Shown: positions 1-13,448, counted from the stretch's first letter. The stretch is DNA of 64,000 nucleotides from Ectocarpus siliculosus (GCA_000310025.1 FN647938.1:479044-543043); one strand, 5' to 3'. The notes: generated by a model not told the origin, from the sequence alone. A program made the numbers and translations.

Positions 1-630
1 CGTTGCTGTGTTTGGTTCAGGGGTTGTCGTTTTACGGGGTGCATGTTTGCTATGTGGTTACGGGAAGAGGCGTAGAGAGGTCTGTGTTTGAAGAGGGTTG
101 CAGCAAAGACTGTTGTTGGCGCTTTTAAAGTTAAGGTTGTGAAGCCGGTGGCCCGACTAGACGTGAAATGTGTATATTAGATCAAGCAGCAGCGCTCGTA
201 ATGGTTCGCCGCGGCTGTAAGAAAGGGTCGGTTTTTGTTCACCTGCTGTCGGTTCCTTTCGTTGACTGTCGCCTACATCTTTTGTGCATTCGTCGGCCTC
301 GGTCTAAGCAAGGTACCCTAACGGTAGAGATTTGTTTTTTCTCGTAGATTCAGCAGCGAAGACGCCGGAGTGCGTAGGAGTCGGCGTCTGACTACCCATG
401 GGCGCTTTTTTCGTGTTTTTTTTGTTTTGCGTACAAGTACACGACTTTGATTGTTTCATACGACGCGTACACACACGCTGCTGGAATACAGTGGAAATTT
501 TCATGCAAAATACAACACTCCGTGAGCGTGATGCCACGTCTAACCTCGATGAAAACCGCGCGATCTTGCCTGCGGCGGTTTTCCCGTGGAAACCGTGCGG
601 CAGGCGTGTACGCATGTGGCTGCGTTGTTC
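1..630. other. No gene recognised (possible 3' flank of the DsbA-like gene)
   Basis: I see no exon chain or recognisable protein here. Short open frames on both strands have no domain features. The stretch may be 3' untranslated or intergenic DNA downstream of the DsbA-like gene. Confidence 0.4.
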
Positions 631-1100
631 ACTCAATGTTGTGAGCAGCCCCACCCCTTGAACCACACTGGGAAGACGTTCTACTGAGAAGAGGGCCGGG
701 GAAGTCCTGGCAGTCTTTGAACGTGGCACCCCCGCCCAACCCACTCGCCAAAACGCCTCGTATATACACCTGCGGAGTGCTGTTCACTCGGCATTTTGAG
801 CAGCCCACCCCTTGAACCATGGTACTGCCGACGACGTTCTACTGAGAAGAGAGTCGGGGAAGTCCTGCCAGTCTTTGAACGTGGCATCCCCGTCCAACCC
901 ACTCGCCAAAATGCCTCCAATGTACATATGCAGAATGCTGTTCACTCGGCGTTTTGAGCAGCCCACCCCTTGAACCATGGTACTGCCGACGACGTTCTAC
1001 TGAGAAGAGGGTCGAGGATGTCCTGCCAGTCTTGGAACGTGGCATCCCCGTCCAACCCACTCGCCAAAATGCCTCCTATATACACCTGCGGGGTGCCGTC
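631..1100 (-). repeat. Three tandem copies of the 3' part of the last exon of the DsbA-like gene
   Basis: A unit of about 154-158 bp occurs three times: roughly 946-1100 (inside the gene), 788-945 and 631-787. On the minus strand each copy encodes a version of YIGGILASGLDGDATF...LLSRTSS and has its own stop codon. The middle copy differs from the in-gene copy at only a few residues. The outermost copy is more diverged. The downstream copies lie beyond the stop of the gene model, so they are either 3' UTR, decayed duplicates or alternative last exons. Confidence 0.85.
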
Positions 1101-3409
1101 CACACCATGAAGGCAGCCGTACTTGAACTGATTTCGCGTTTGGATCTCGACCTCGGCGTCGGCCATGCCCCTGCGCGTTTTGGCGGGGCCGCGAAAACCA
1201 AGAATATGTGTGGTCATCAGACACGTTGCATGTATTTTTGGGCTGGACTGGACGTGAGTCCCAGGCAGGTACACAACATACAATAGAGAGGGGTGGGCGT
1301 CGTGGGCGTCGTGGTAAACTGTTTACTCGATTGTCCCTTTATCGTACACCCAACAATTCGTGCAGCATCAATACAATACTGCAGCCCAGCAATCCGTTCC
1401 TTCCTCAGAAAGTGTCGCATTTCGAAACGTTCGTGTGAAACACCGTGTTTCTTGTTGACCTAGATGATGCAGCCCAAACTTGTTGCGAGGGCAACCTCTT
1501 GAACGGTGTCCGGTGCCGCTGTATTGAAGTCATACGAAAACTCGCAGGAAACCCAGCACATGGTTTCAAATGCCAAGTCACAACGCAAGCTGTAAAGTAG
1601 GAGTGACACGTCAGAGTTGGAGATAAATACAGCGAGTACGTGGAAGTATCAGCTCACACATTTATCTTGCGTTGACACATGGAGCTGGGCCCAAAGGCAC
1701 TGGTCACCGCCGTTGAGGACTCACCGAAAGAGCGTGGCGGTCGCCATGCGCGGGTTGGCGTCAAAAAGGAAGTTCATTCTTCGGGGATCTTTTCCGCGGC
1801 CGTACCAGTTGACAACAGACGCTGAGCACTACGTGTGGTTAAGGTAACCCCGAACTTCCCCCCTCACTCACATGTGGAAGTTGTCGGCGCTCATGCCCGA
1901 GGAGGAGGTGGCCCAAGACTCCAAAATGTCCTCGATCTGAGGCTGTGTCATGAGTTCGGTGGAGTCGTTCGAGATCTCATCCTGCCCAATGAAGACTTCC
2001 GTGAAAAACGATGCGACCGAAGCGTCTTCGCTGCCTCTGGAGTAGAGTTGGATGGTCTTAGCCGCCTGCACACCGAGCGGGGTGGGTCGAGCGAACATAA
2101 TGGACGTTAGGAGAAACGAGTGTCCGATGGCCAACACACATCACGCCCACTTATCTCCAGTGCAAAGCCCTGCCCACGAAACGTACATTGCGAAGGAACG
2201 CCATAGCAACGTGTGCAACGCTAAGGGTTCGCCACGTCCTTCGCCCAAGTTCATTTCACCAGGCTTCTTGCCAATCTTAGGGATCCCGGGGGTCAGCCGT
2301 TAAGACGTGCTGCTCAAGCTGAAAATCTTCATATCCCCTCCCCCCTCACGACTTTTACGACGACAACACCCGAGTTCTTCCCGTCAACATTTATGTGTCC
2401 CCCGCCCCCCTCCCCCGTGTCGTCTAAGCATGGCTGTCCGACTTTCAGCACGAAATACTGCTCCCACTATGTATCTACACGACGAGTCACTGCGTGCGAT
2501 TCTAGGGTGGAACGTGTCTCACCCTGACTCCCGGCTTCCACGGCTCGCGGTTGTTTGGAGGTGGGCTGTCTTACCTTTGCGGCTTTGAAGGCGTTGTTGT
2601 GGTACGGCAGCGGGAAGAGGCGGTACAAGAACTCCGTCCGGTCGCCGTAGGCCTCGGCGACGCGGTTCATTACCGGCCAAGCTAGGGCGCAGTCCGAGCA
2701 TGCCAGGTCAAGGTAAACTTCCACCTGCCACGGGAACAACGAGAAACTGCTCACGAAAAGTGACTGTGGTATTCGGTGGGGTACGGTATCCAACGTCTCA
2801 GCGGGCAATGTTGGGCGGCGTGAAGGACACAAATGGCTTCGAAGACGCTACAGCAGTACAAAGTCTAGAAGCATGCCACCCCGTGGAATGGCAAAAGCGG
2901 GAGGGCGCAGGGGCATTAGTGTGTCACACACACAGCGGTTGCCTCAACCGATTAATTACATGTTGGTTGTGAGGACCAGACCTTCCGCATCACGACCTGG
3001 AAATGGGAAGATAAGAATCTTCATGCAGAGAGAGAGAGAACGAGAGAGCGAGCGAGAGAGAGAGCGAGATGCGCTGTTGTTCTGACCCGGGGCTTGGCGG
3101 TCGGCTGCAGCTCGTGCATGTATGCCCATCTCTTCTCTTCGTATCGTTTGGGGGTCTTGTGTGGTGCAAGCCTAGGCAGAAATACGCATCGTCAGAGGGC
3201 GCTCGTGCAACAACTTCAACCACGTTTCTTGTCACCTTGAGAGCTGCCTCGAGGGTTCCCTGCCGAAGTATCACGTGCCCATATCCGTCAAACGGAATCG
3301 CCGGCTCCGACTGCACAGCCACAGCCGCTAGGATGGTGAGGGTCAGCCCAAACAAAAGAGCAACCCCCAACAGGGTTCGAAATGACAATCGTCTGCTAGC
3401 TGCTGCCAT
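942..3409 (-). CDS. Secreted DsbA-like / thioredoxin-fold protein (4 exons, 248 aa)
   Basis: Predicted exons on the minus strand are 3409-3236, 2724-2575, 2065-1872 and 1170-942; all codon phases match across the junctions. Residues 1-34 look like a signal peptide or membrane anchor (RR, then LLGVALLFGLTLTILAAVAV). A thioredoxin-fold domain follows, with VEVYLDLACSDC giving a CxxC pair at C67/C70, the stretch LFPLPYHNNAF, and the cis-proline motif GTPQVYIGG (P200). The order of blocks and the length resemble a plant family of thioredoxin-superfamily proteins (At1g76020-like), which as I remember them carry CPDS where this protein has CSDC, so a redox role in the secretory pathway is plausible. 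The start is the ATG directly before the signal sequence. It lies head to head with the UBE2Q-like gene. Two extra copies of the end of exon 4 lie just downstream. Substrate and exact family name are inference. Confidence 0.8.
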
Positions 3410-3935
3410 GTTACGATGTGCGGGGGGACTGCGACCGTAGTTCCCCCGCATGTACTAAGAGTATGTCCTCCTTGCCGGCAAAGCAGCAGAAACCAAACCT
3501 ATAGATCTATAACTGTAGGGTAGGTGGGCAAGATTGCGCTCACCACCGCACGTAGGCTACAGTTGGAGCAGGCCGTGTGTGTGTGTGTGTGTTCATGTGT
3601 GTGGAGAGATCAGACAGATGCCGCGTCGCCCACTCTTGGGGGTTCCGCAAACTGAAATACCCCTCACCCTCTTTTTCAACGACCACACACAAGAGGCAGT
3701 CGGTTGAGACACCTCGATCTAGCTAGTATATATTGCAGCGGCCCTGTTGTATTGTAAGGCTGCGTCTCGCTCCTCATTCATCACCACTTCCGCGAAGAGA
3801 TCGGAGAGAGGGGGGGGGGGGGGGTAGAGGGATAGCGCAAATAGAAGAGCACTGTTCGGCGCCGCACCCCTTTGATCACAGCAAACTTCCACCGCGCGAC
3901 TTCCACCCCTGGACATACACCTGGCTTCACTGAGG
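3410..3935. promoter_or_regulatory. Head-to-head intergenic region between DsbA-like and UBE2Q-like genes
   Basis: 526 bp separate the two start codons, which point away from each other, so promoters of both genes should lie here. It contains a (GT)n tract near 3573-3591 and a run of 15 G at 3810-3824. No convincing TATA box pair was identified. Promoter function is inferred from position only. Confidence 0.5.
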
Positions 3936-6900
3936 ATGGCGGCAATGACAGGCGGAGCGTCCGCCATGGAGACCGGAGCGGCGGCTCCGAAGTCGACAGC
4001 GGTGGGCACGGAAGAGATCGACTTTGCTGTGGAAGCGGAAAACCGAGGGATGAAGCTTGTCTCCTCCACCCGGGTGAGTTGTGCCGAGTTCAAAATGTCT
4101 CTTTTGAGCTTCGGAGGATCGTTCTCTGCATCTGTACAGGAACCAGCAGACATCCTTTCGTACCCCTTTTCCAATAGACCACTGCTGTGTGCTTCGACGT
4201 CCCTCACCCGTAGCCTATGGCAACACAGCAGGTAGTAGCGCAGTCCTTGAAGCCGTCGACCTCCCCGTGAGTGTATCCATACGCCATACACCGCTTGTTG
4301 TGTATTGGCAGCCGTGAGAGGTGCGAGAGGCACAGCAGTACCAATATGGGTTCATTCGGGCAGATACAATGTCGAATGATCTCAGGCTTCTCGCGGTCCG
4401 TGGTTTCATGATGTGGGCAATATGCTAGTGTCAGGTGCTTGTGTATGGTGCAGTTGGACTCGGATGGAATTGATCCCACTGGCCCGTCGAATTTCATCCA
4501 GGCGCGCGGCAACACTATTCACCCGGTTATATTGGTGGTCGAGTAGACTATGTTTTGCGGGGTCGAGAACCCTCACTCCGCGCGAAGGGGTGATCGCGCA
4601 ATTGGTCAAGCACCCTCGAGGCGGTTAACACAGTGCTCATAACTGCCTCTTGCAAGCGAAAGCACCAGAAAAATGAAGCCATTCGCAGCTGTCATCCGTA
4701 TGCAAGGAAATAAGCAAAAGCACGTTGTTAGCCCTATGCAGCGTACCGTTCATGCGACTCGCCGAATACCTCACGGCGCTTCGCGCTTGGAGATGTGAGA
4801 GCCTGGTCCGGTGAATCCCCGGCTTTGTAGCGATGCGAGGTCAATGCATTGTACGGCATGCACGTACACCCCCCCCCCCCCTTGGGGATACCCATGACCC
4901 CCAAAAGAGGACGACCGCTGCCGTATTGTACGCTGCAACCAGCAAATGCGAGTACCGTAAGAGTCGGAGAGATGGCACCCCCGTGTCGTTTTGTATAAGC
5001 GTATTTCTCCACAACCAGGGGGGTATCACTGCCGAAAAGGGTAGTTTTGGAAACATGTCGTCGAGGGCTTTCCTGAGAGGTATCGATTGGTTTCGCACCC
5101 TCCTAGTTGTGGAGAAATACGCTACAAAAAAACATGAACACGGGGGCACCATCTCTCCGACTCTTGCGGTAGCTTATCCAAAGCTAGTCCTGAGTATCGG
5201 TGATAGAAAACGAGGGCGATCGCTTTGTTGTACTCTCTCTCTCTCTCCGTGGTACATCAATTGCCGGTACCATGGTAGAGGGCAACGCTGACAAAACACG
5301 ATGCCCCCCACTTGCTTTCAGGGAAAATGCACGCACGGACGTTCATCAAGCTGCTCGCAGTTGCTTAGTACATATGTGTGCCAGGTGTGCTTAAGGGTCG
5401 CCTGGTACCTGGACACATTCCCATGCCTGCACACACGATACTAAATACATACCGATGAACGTTTTTAGAAAAAACATACAGGGTGCGAATGGCACAAGAG
5501 ACGCGTTCCGACCATGAGCCACGTCGTGTGGCATTCCATCCGCGGATTGTGTTGCTCATATTGCTACATGGAGCGATGCGTTGTGCTACCACCCACATGC
5601 CAAAAGAAAACCAATCGATGGTTACAATATGCTGCCCCTCTGCTGTGGCGTTTTTCGTGTCAACGAAGGAGGAGAACGGAGGTGTTGTCCTCACCTTAGA
5701 CCTCGGCAAGGGCAAGGTTTTCACGCTGAGCGGCGTTCCTGGGAGGGGACCGTTCTGCGTGTCGACGGTGCACCCCTTCCTGCTGGACGGGCTGTTTGTG
5801 GAGAACCTCGAGGAGATTCAGGCTCAGGCCAGGCGCATTCAGGTACGGGAGTTGCGAACTCACACGCAACTTCCGCTTTTGTTACCTCGCCCAGTGTCGC
5901 TTTTCGTGCGTTCTGTGTCGCTGCTCTGGGCTTGTACTCAGAACGACTGCTCTACCGTCGGGAAGGGCAGGTCTGTGTCTTCTAGGAACCATGTTGTCCT
6001 TCAGACACGAAAAAGAGGACACAACCAACAAAATGGGCGGCTCGGTTGAAACCCCACCAAGCAAGTACGACCTTTGTTTCCCAGCGATAACTCCTACACC
6101 GAACATGCTTCTCTGGGGTGGTGTGTTACCCTTTGATGTAGCGAACACGCCCAATGGCGTTAGGCCGAAAATTAGCTGTTTACCCGGGGCGTATGCCGCA
6201 GACCGACATGTCTTGGAGGAGTAATTTGTTTCCAGATGATACTGTAATCTGACAACCGAAGTGGGGAGTCTATTTTTCATGGAGCCGAAAAGGCGTGGGT
6301 GCGACTGGGGAGACTCCTACACGAGCGTGTAAAGTAGTATGTTCTGCGATTTTGCGCTAGGGCGCCTTCCCCGTTGTCGAGACAGATGAACTAATGAAAG
6401 GGGGGAAAAACCCCAAGGAATCCTAGGGCAGATGATATTTTCGATTTTGAAGACATGTGATTTCCAGTTTTATCCCGTACCGAGCACCGTTCGTAACATC
6501 TTTTCTGCCAAAGCACGTCAATCTTGGGCGTTTAGTCGAAACGTTGCCAGGATACGCGCAACCGTCGCCACGTCTCGATATCAATTTACAGTATCATGCC
6601 ATGTGCCTTGCGGAGAATAGACAGTGGCTGGACCAGCAAGTACTTGTCCCACAACAGCGTTGTTAGCGTTATCCATGTCAGGCCATTTAATCGTCCGGTT
6701 GCGTTGGTGAACAGGAGGTGATGTCGGCGGCGGCGGAGGTGTACATGTGCATTTCCGGAGAAGGGGAGGGCGATGACGAGGAGGACGGAGAGGACAAGTA
6801 CGAGTACGACTACGGTGGGATGGAGATGGAGATGGACGACGAAAAGGCCAAGGTACTCACCGGTCACATACTCTCTCTCGTTGGTAGATTGGATTCACGA

Positions 6901-8753
6901 CTCCCGGTTGATTGCACCTGGTGTTAACCCATCTACTTGACCATCTTTCCAGGGCGGTTTGTGCTTCTTAAGGGTGGCTTTTGTGATAGTCTTGGTTGTT
7001 GATCATATTCAAACGCGAGGGAGGCATGTCTGCCAATTCCTACTTTCGCGGGTATTATCTTGTTTTCGCCGCTTGGTCTTGAAGTCACAGCAAGCGAGCT
7101 CCGTGGTGTTGTCTGGCCACTTGCCCGATGCCGTGGTTGTTCCGTCTTTCCTTCTCCTTGCCTCCTTTTCCTGTTTCTTGATACGTAACAGTTTTTTCTC
7201 GAGTCTTGTGGAACCCGCACAACGAATGCCTGTGTAAATGCTGTTTGTCACTGTTTGGCTCTGCTGCTGTTCGTTTCTGTGCCGATGTTGAAGGAGTTTT
7301 GTGGCCGAACCAGGAGCCCAACCCACGCTGCCGTAGTATGTACCAGTATTGCATAAAAGTAGGATTGCACTGCGTGGCGCATGTGATATCGCAAACGTTC
7401 TTTCGTCGACGTTGCGGACTCGAAACCGAGCCAATGTTGCATCAGGAGGAACGGGAATGCCGCTTTCCGACGATTCGCAAATGACCCTAAAACTGACATT
7501 CCCGAGCGCTTCCTTCCACCCTGCTGGGTACCTGCCCGTTGCGACCGCCATGCGCCCTGTCTTCTTCATCAATGTGTTGGAAAACAACACACGGTGTTGT
7601 GGGGCCAACAACAGAGGTCATTCCCGACTCAGGAAGGCGGCTCTGTTTTTGAGGACACGGACATCAGCCAGATGCTGTCGGGGAAGGCGAAGAGCGGGGC
7701 GGGAGCGAAGAGCAAAGCAGCGAGGTGACTTGACCAGCCTCAAGCGTTAGCCTCGTGTGACGGGACTGGCCGTCGTCGCTATTCCACATGGGCCGATGGA
7801 TACACTATATTTGGCGGTGCTCTGTGAGGGGGGAGAGAAGGATGGAGAGTTGAATTGTGGAGTCATTGCGTTTTTTATGGATCCGAGTCTGGCACCCATC
7901 TACTTGCCGTGAGGTATTCAGCTGGCAAAGCGTGGCATCGAATCCAGGAGCTCTCGCAATGACGCTTTGCGTGTTAGGTTCACCCTTGCGATTTTTGTGC
8001 CAGCCCACGTCCACGACCACAGTTTCTTCCCCACTTTCATATTTATCTCGCCTCTCCCTCGCATCGGTACTCGTGCGAATACCACGTTTTCCCGTCGTCT
8101 TCGAAGTATAGTGTTTTTTTCGCGATTTTTTTACCACCTTATGTCCATGAACACAGCTTCTCCCCTCTCCCCCTCATATATCTCTCTCTCTGTCTCTCTC
8201 TCTGTCTCTCTCTTTCTTTGTCTCTCTCTCTCACCTCTCTCTCTCTCTTCTCTCTCTCTCACTACTCCCTCGTCGCATTCCGGTGGGAAAACTGTTTTTC
8301 GTTCAGCGCAAACACGCGGTTGATGCGCGACTTGTCCCGGCTCATGCGATCGGACACGAAGAAGCTCGGGTTTTCTCTCCAGCTAAAGAACGATGACGCG
8401 CTGCACGAGTGGAATATCAACCTCTTCGGTTTCAGCGATTGCCCCTTGGCAGAGGTATGCCTCTCAATATAGGTAACAATACTGCAAGATAACTAGGAGC
8501 CCCCGCATCATGGATGAGGAGGGGCCACGCCGATGATACTCTCGATACCCCCAGATTGAGTTTCTGATTTTTTCAAGTAGTTGTTGTGTGTTGCGGTCGT
8601 CGGGTCCAGCGAACTGCCCTTTGGGCAGAGACGTTTCTTCGCATGAAGTGCACCATAAGGTGTTTTGTTTGTTGATGCCCGTCCCCGCCCTCGTCCCCTG
8701 ACCTCCGATCCCGTGTTCCTCGATGCCCCCTGGTGGGTTTCAATTTCGTGAGC

Positions 8754-8784
<31 letters not shown>

Positions 8785-10988
8785 TTGTTGTTTTTGTTGT
8801 TGTTGTGTTGTTTTTGTTGTTTTTGTTGTTGTGTTGTTGCTGCTGTCTTGGTTGTTGATTCGATCCAACTCTCCCGGCTTGAGCTTTGACTATGCGGAGA
8901 GATGCCTTCATCTACTGATGCAGGAAAACCGGGAATTGGAGGGCGGCCGTCGAGGAATCGCTGTAGACTGGATAGAGGTTGCGTATTGCTCGCACTACCC
9001 TCACGCAACGACCAGCACGAACTTCCGTGGTGCACTAGTCGGCGGGAATACGTACGTCCTCACAGAAACCTTTGTCCCGAACAACCACTTTGTTCCGGCA
9101 AACCGCGGCTTTGCCCATCCCAGGACATGAAGCGGTTGGAGAAGGAAAAGCACCTGGACCACGTGCGCTTGATGATGAAGTTTAAGGACGATTACCCGTT
9201 TTCGCCACCGTTCGTGCACATCGTCTACCCGCGCTTCAAGCGGTCCACCGGGTACATCATTGACGGGGCATTCTGCATGGAGCTGCTCACAAATCAGGTT
9301 CGTCGCAGTTGGTTAATTCCGTCCCTGCATTTGGTTCATTTGTTCCAGTCTCTTGATTTCATTCATTTGGTACATTCCTTCGTTTCTCCATCCAAGGGTG
9401 TGTTGTGTAGGGTCTGCAACTTTCTATAGGGAATCGCAAGTGTTCAAAGAACGCACAGAAGTATCGGGTAGGTATTGGAAGGGTCACAGCACCAAACAGA
9501 AAAAAACGGGTGTTTGAGAAGGCTGTACAGAACTCAAAGAACGGTAACGGTTTTTTATCCTTTGTATCGTTTTTTCTCCAGTTATTTTTCGCCTGTTTCC
9601 CGGTATGTAGCCTCATTTCGTTGCACAGAACTCTTGGAGGTATTCTGTAGAGTATTGAAAGTGCCACAGAACTTACAGAAGTTTTCTGTAGGGGTTCTGT
9701 AACGTTCTGTAGGGTAGGCTCCCGGCAGCAAACCTCCCCTACACTCCGGTCACTCATTCGTTCATTCATTCATTCATTCATTCTTTTCTTTAGTTCCAGT
9801 CCTTTATTCCATTCCTTCATCCCATTCCTTCATGCCGACGGTCTCGATGCCGATTGAGAACGCTGCACTGTTCGGTGTTGGTGGGTGACAGTATTGATGT
9901 GTGTTGGTGTTGGTGATTTCATTCTTGGTATTGGTGTTGCCGTCACGTGCTACTACTTTGATGACCGCTTTCTCGTAATACACTAATTTTTTCAAACCCG
10001 GCGGTCCTTTGAATCGAGAAACGCCAACGTATGGCACGATACGTGCGAAGCTTTCACGTGTGGTGTTGCCCGCCTTGCCAAACACTGTTGGTGCGTGTTC
10101 GCTCAACCTGTGATGTGCTTTGTCCTCCCGCCTCCTCAGAATTGTCATCGTCGTTGTTGTTGGTGGTGGTGTTTGCTATCGTTTTCTTTGTCGTGTCTTT
10201 GTTGTTTGTGCAGGGGTGGACGCCGACGAACGACATCGAGAGCGTGGTGGTGCAGATCCGAGCCCAGATGGTGGTAGGTAAAGCAAGGATCGACTTCGAC
10301 GCTACCTCTGTCACCCAGGTATGCACGGGACTGTCAGTCCGTAACCCGCCGTGCAGCGTGGCGCCACGATAGATCTGCGTACTGATGTAGCATCACTTGA
10401 TGTGTCGCACCGTTGTTTGTGCCTTCTTTTTGCATGCTATTATAGACGCTTGCAGTATTATCGCATCGTGTCTGGAGTGCCGCGGAGGTTCTATGCTACG
10501 AAGCAGCTGCCATTGGCAGGGAAGCCATGTTAGATTGGCTGACCAAAACGCCACTGCCGTCGTGACTCCGTTTGTATCAGAGTGAAACACTTCTTTTGCG
10601 CTCCCTCCACCGCAAAGGCGGTCCGAGTTCTCCCCAAGCCCCCGCGCATCCTGCCCCGCTGTCAAGCACGGTATTCCAGCCCTGAATTTTGGACAGTCGT
10701 GTGGCCCATGGCTAAGTGTCTGCCCTGAGCAATGCATGAGATATACGGTACCGAAGACCGAAAGACCACGCTACGTTACCGAATGCTCTCAGCAACCTCT
10801 CGGCCCCAGCGATTTGTCTGCCTAACCGTATTTCGAATTTTTGAACAACGGCGGTGCTCCAACTACGTGTCACCCCCCTCTCCCCCTCTCGGCATGTTTC
10901 TTGTGATCAGCCGTACTCAGAAGACCGTGCGAAAGCGGCGTTCCGAAGTGCAGCCAAGATCCACAAGTGGGCTATCTCCGATCCTTAG
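3936..10988 (+). CDS. UBE2Q-like ubiquitin-conjugating enzyme E2 (8 exons, 348 aa)
   Basis: Predicted exons are 3936-4073, 5669-5842, 6715-6852, 7633-7724, 8307-8454, 9124-9297, 10214-10318 and 10911-10988, all phase-compatible. The C-terminal half matches the E2 Q family: RLMRDLSRLMRSD and LHEWNINLFGF open the UBC fold, then DDYPFSPPFVHIVYPRF, then the active-site block GAFCMELLTNQGW with the catalytic cysteine at C281. IESVVVQIRAQMVVGKARIDF and a last helix with AAKIHKW close it. UBE2Q enzymes take activated ubiquitin from E1 on this cysteine. The N-terminal region (exons 1-2) would correspond to the family's extra N-terminal domain but is only weakly recognisable. Exon 3 is a strongly acidic linker (about residues 118-150, rich in D/E). 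The product is a little shorter than animal UBE2Q1/2. Exon 2's acceptor (aacgaag) is the least certain boundary. Confidence 0.88.
4937..5172. repeat. Inverted repeat in intron 1 of the UBE2Q-like gene
   Basis: About 70 bp at 4937-5005 (GAGTACCGTAAGAGTCGGAG..., ending at GTATTTCTCCACAAC) is repeated in reverse complement at 5103-5172 with a spacer near 97 bp. The arms carry a few mismatches. It resembles a short foldback or MITE-like insertion. A run of C lies just upstream at 4869-4881. Confidence 0.75.
8163..8265 (+). repeat. CT-rich microsatellite
   Basis: An almost pure run of TCTCTC with occasional G, inside intron 4 of the UBE2Q-like gene, ending about 40 bp before exon 5. It may serve as an extended polypyrimidine tract for that acceptor, but this is inference. 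Confidence 0.8.
8752..8848 (+). repeat. (GTT)n microsatellite
   Basis: Imperfect GTT/TTG trinucleotide tract in intron 5 of the UBE2Q-like gene. Apparent poly-Asn/Thr or poly-Cys open frames across it are artefacts of the repeat. Confidence 0.85.
9752..9784 (+). repeat. (ATTC)n microsatellite
   Basis: About seven tandem ATTC units in intron 6 of the UBE2Q-like gene. Further scattered ATTC/TTCC words flank it on both sides. Confidence 0.8.
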
Positions 10989-13417
10989 CTTTTGGCCTCA
11001 GGGTTTGGCATCGAACACCGGGGCATGGTACGCTGTGGTATCGGGCGGGTATCCCCCGGCAGCTCATGGACATGTGTCTCACGGAGTACGGGTAGGTCTC
11101 AAGTCGGAAGGTCGCGATTATTTTATCATTTTCCCTTGGATCGGTAATCGCCGACTTGCATGTCAATAAGAAGGAGTGCGTTTGGATGGCCTTGCACCGG
11201 CGGGGGGTATAGCTTGCCGCAACATCAAGAATGGCGGATTGATTGGTGTGTGTGTGCGTGACCAGCCTGTCTACTTTTTGTCGTTGTCCTTGCGTTTGCG
11301 AGCCAGGGCATGGGCATCATCACCAATGGGATGTCGTGCTTTTAGACGGGCAGCGTTGCAGCGAAGAACGCACCAGCAGCCCTCCCATGGCTGTGGACGT
11401 GGACAGAGCAAGAAAAACCGACGGCATGAGTTGTAATAATGTGGTTGGTGTTTGTGTATTTTCTCTGTTGTTGCGGGGGGCGGCGGCGGGGGCGGGGGGG
11501 GCAGATGGCCTGAACTCGGCATCAGCTATACTTGTCGAGGGGGTTGGAGATGGATTGGGTGGGTGTTGTCGGGGATTGGTCTGTGAGTTTGGCTCTGTTC
11601 GACAGCACGCTTCGTGCCCGCCGTGAGCATGGCGCTGTCCAGGGAGAGCTCACAGACAGATGGGAGAGGTACTTACACGTTTTGCAACACTTTTCCCACG
11701 TGTGGTGTAGAGTATCGCACACAGCGGCAACCAATCCTACGATAGATCTGATTCGTCTAAAGATACTTTCGTTGTGCTTTTGCATTAAACATGTGTGTGC
11801 GATACATGTAAATTTGCGTCGAACGCTTTTCTGAGGCTGCTCTCGGGTAAGGGGGTGGGGGAGGGGTGTGGAGGCTGTTGCCGGACTCGGTCTTCTGGGG
11901 TCAACATCCCTGTTTCGTTTCTCTCTCTCTCACAACTTTTAGAGTTGATTTTCTTCTATCTTTTGGCAGCTACGATCCGGTGGAGTCTTACGCGGCATGA
12001 CTATTATACTGTGTTGTTCAGCCCTTTGCGTCTCACGGACGATGCTTTAGGCATTGAAAGTTTTGCGACGGTTGCTGTGGTTGTGTTGTTATTGTTGTGG
12101 TCGTTGTTGTTGTTGTTCTAGTTGTGTTCGTTGTTGTCTCGTACGCTGTGTTTTAGTTGGATGGGCGCTTCGGGGGGGGTAGAGATGCGAATTACATGTT
12201 CGCGCAAGATCGGGTTTTCAAGATGTCACCCCCAACACGTAGGCGAGAGTGTCATCTTTGATCGTGGGTACTGGTTCAACCCCACGGAACGTGGTCACTG
12301 AGCCGGTGGTTCTTAACTCGCGTCTTCAGGGGGCCTGAGCCACAAGTGCTCGAAAACCATGCCGGTTGATCTAGCATCACGGCATCTTTACCAGGTTAGC
12401 GAAGAAGAACGCCTCGTCTCACTTTGCCGTTTCACGTCGTGCATTGCCTCCGACCGTTCTTCGTTCTGCGTGCTTCGTTCACTGCACCCCCGTACCGCTG
12501 CCTCCAATTAGCTGAGTGGGTAATCGCCAACAGTTACGGAAACATTCCGGCACGCCGCCCTCCCCTCTCCAGCAGGATAATCTCAAACGGGATACGAAAC
12601 ATCGATGATGAAAGCAACGCCGCATTCAAGTGGAACCGAAATGCAAAGGCAAGCTACACTTCTACCAAGGGGACTCCTCGCTCGTTAGTCACGGGCAAAC
12701 CCAGCCATCCCTTCCGGCTCTTGGCGGCAACGATACTTTGTAGATCTCCCGACATCGTGATGCAAATATTACATCTTTTTTGTTTTTCGTACTGTTGTCC
12801 CACACCACCAAACGGCGTCCGTACTAATAAGACATAGGCGTGTTCGAGCCAGTCCTTCTCCTAGTACTGAAGTACGGGATAAACCACTTCCACAGAGGTC
12901 GTTGAAGCCATTTCGCCGTCATAGGGAAGTGATGCGTGTTTCATGAGATTGGCGAAAAAAAACAACTCATTCCTGGTCGTGATCGCATGTCCGGAGAACA
13001 ACTCCGCAGTGAACTCACACATGATGAGACTTTGTTTAGCGTGGGTTGGTCATGTCGCAAGGGCCTATTGTTTCTGTATTCAAGTATAAATTAAGCGCCG
13101 AATTGAATAAGAGCAGTGCTCGCCTCTACAAGGTATTTTCTTTTCCAGGCAATCTATCGACGGGGGCGATGTGAATGCATCCGTTTTTCATCTCCGTTTA
13201 TATTGTGTCTTCCAGCTCACGTACCCCTGGCGGAAAGCCCCCCTCCCCTTCGCGGGAACAAGCAGCGTAGCGGTACGCCTGGTACGCCACTACCAATATC
13301 ACTGCCACCGGAAGAAGAGGTTGGTGGGCGGCACAGGCCCTGTGCAGACTGCGGCCGCTTCCGACTTGTTGTCCGCCTTACGGCGTGTACGACGGCGACA
13401 GGGCCACGGCTCGCTCT

Positions 13418-13448
<31 letters not shown>

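Noticed and set aside
8508-9035. Asn/Thr/Gln-rich minus-strand protein
   Set aside because: Translation of the (GTT)n microsatellite inside an intron.
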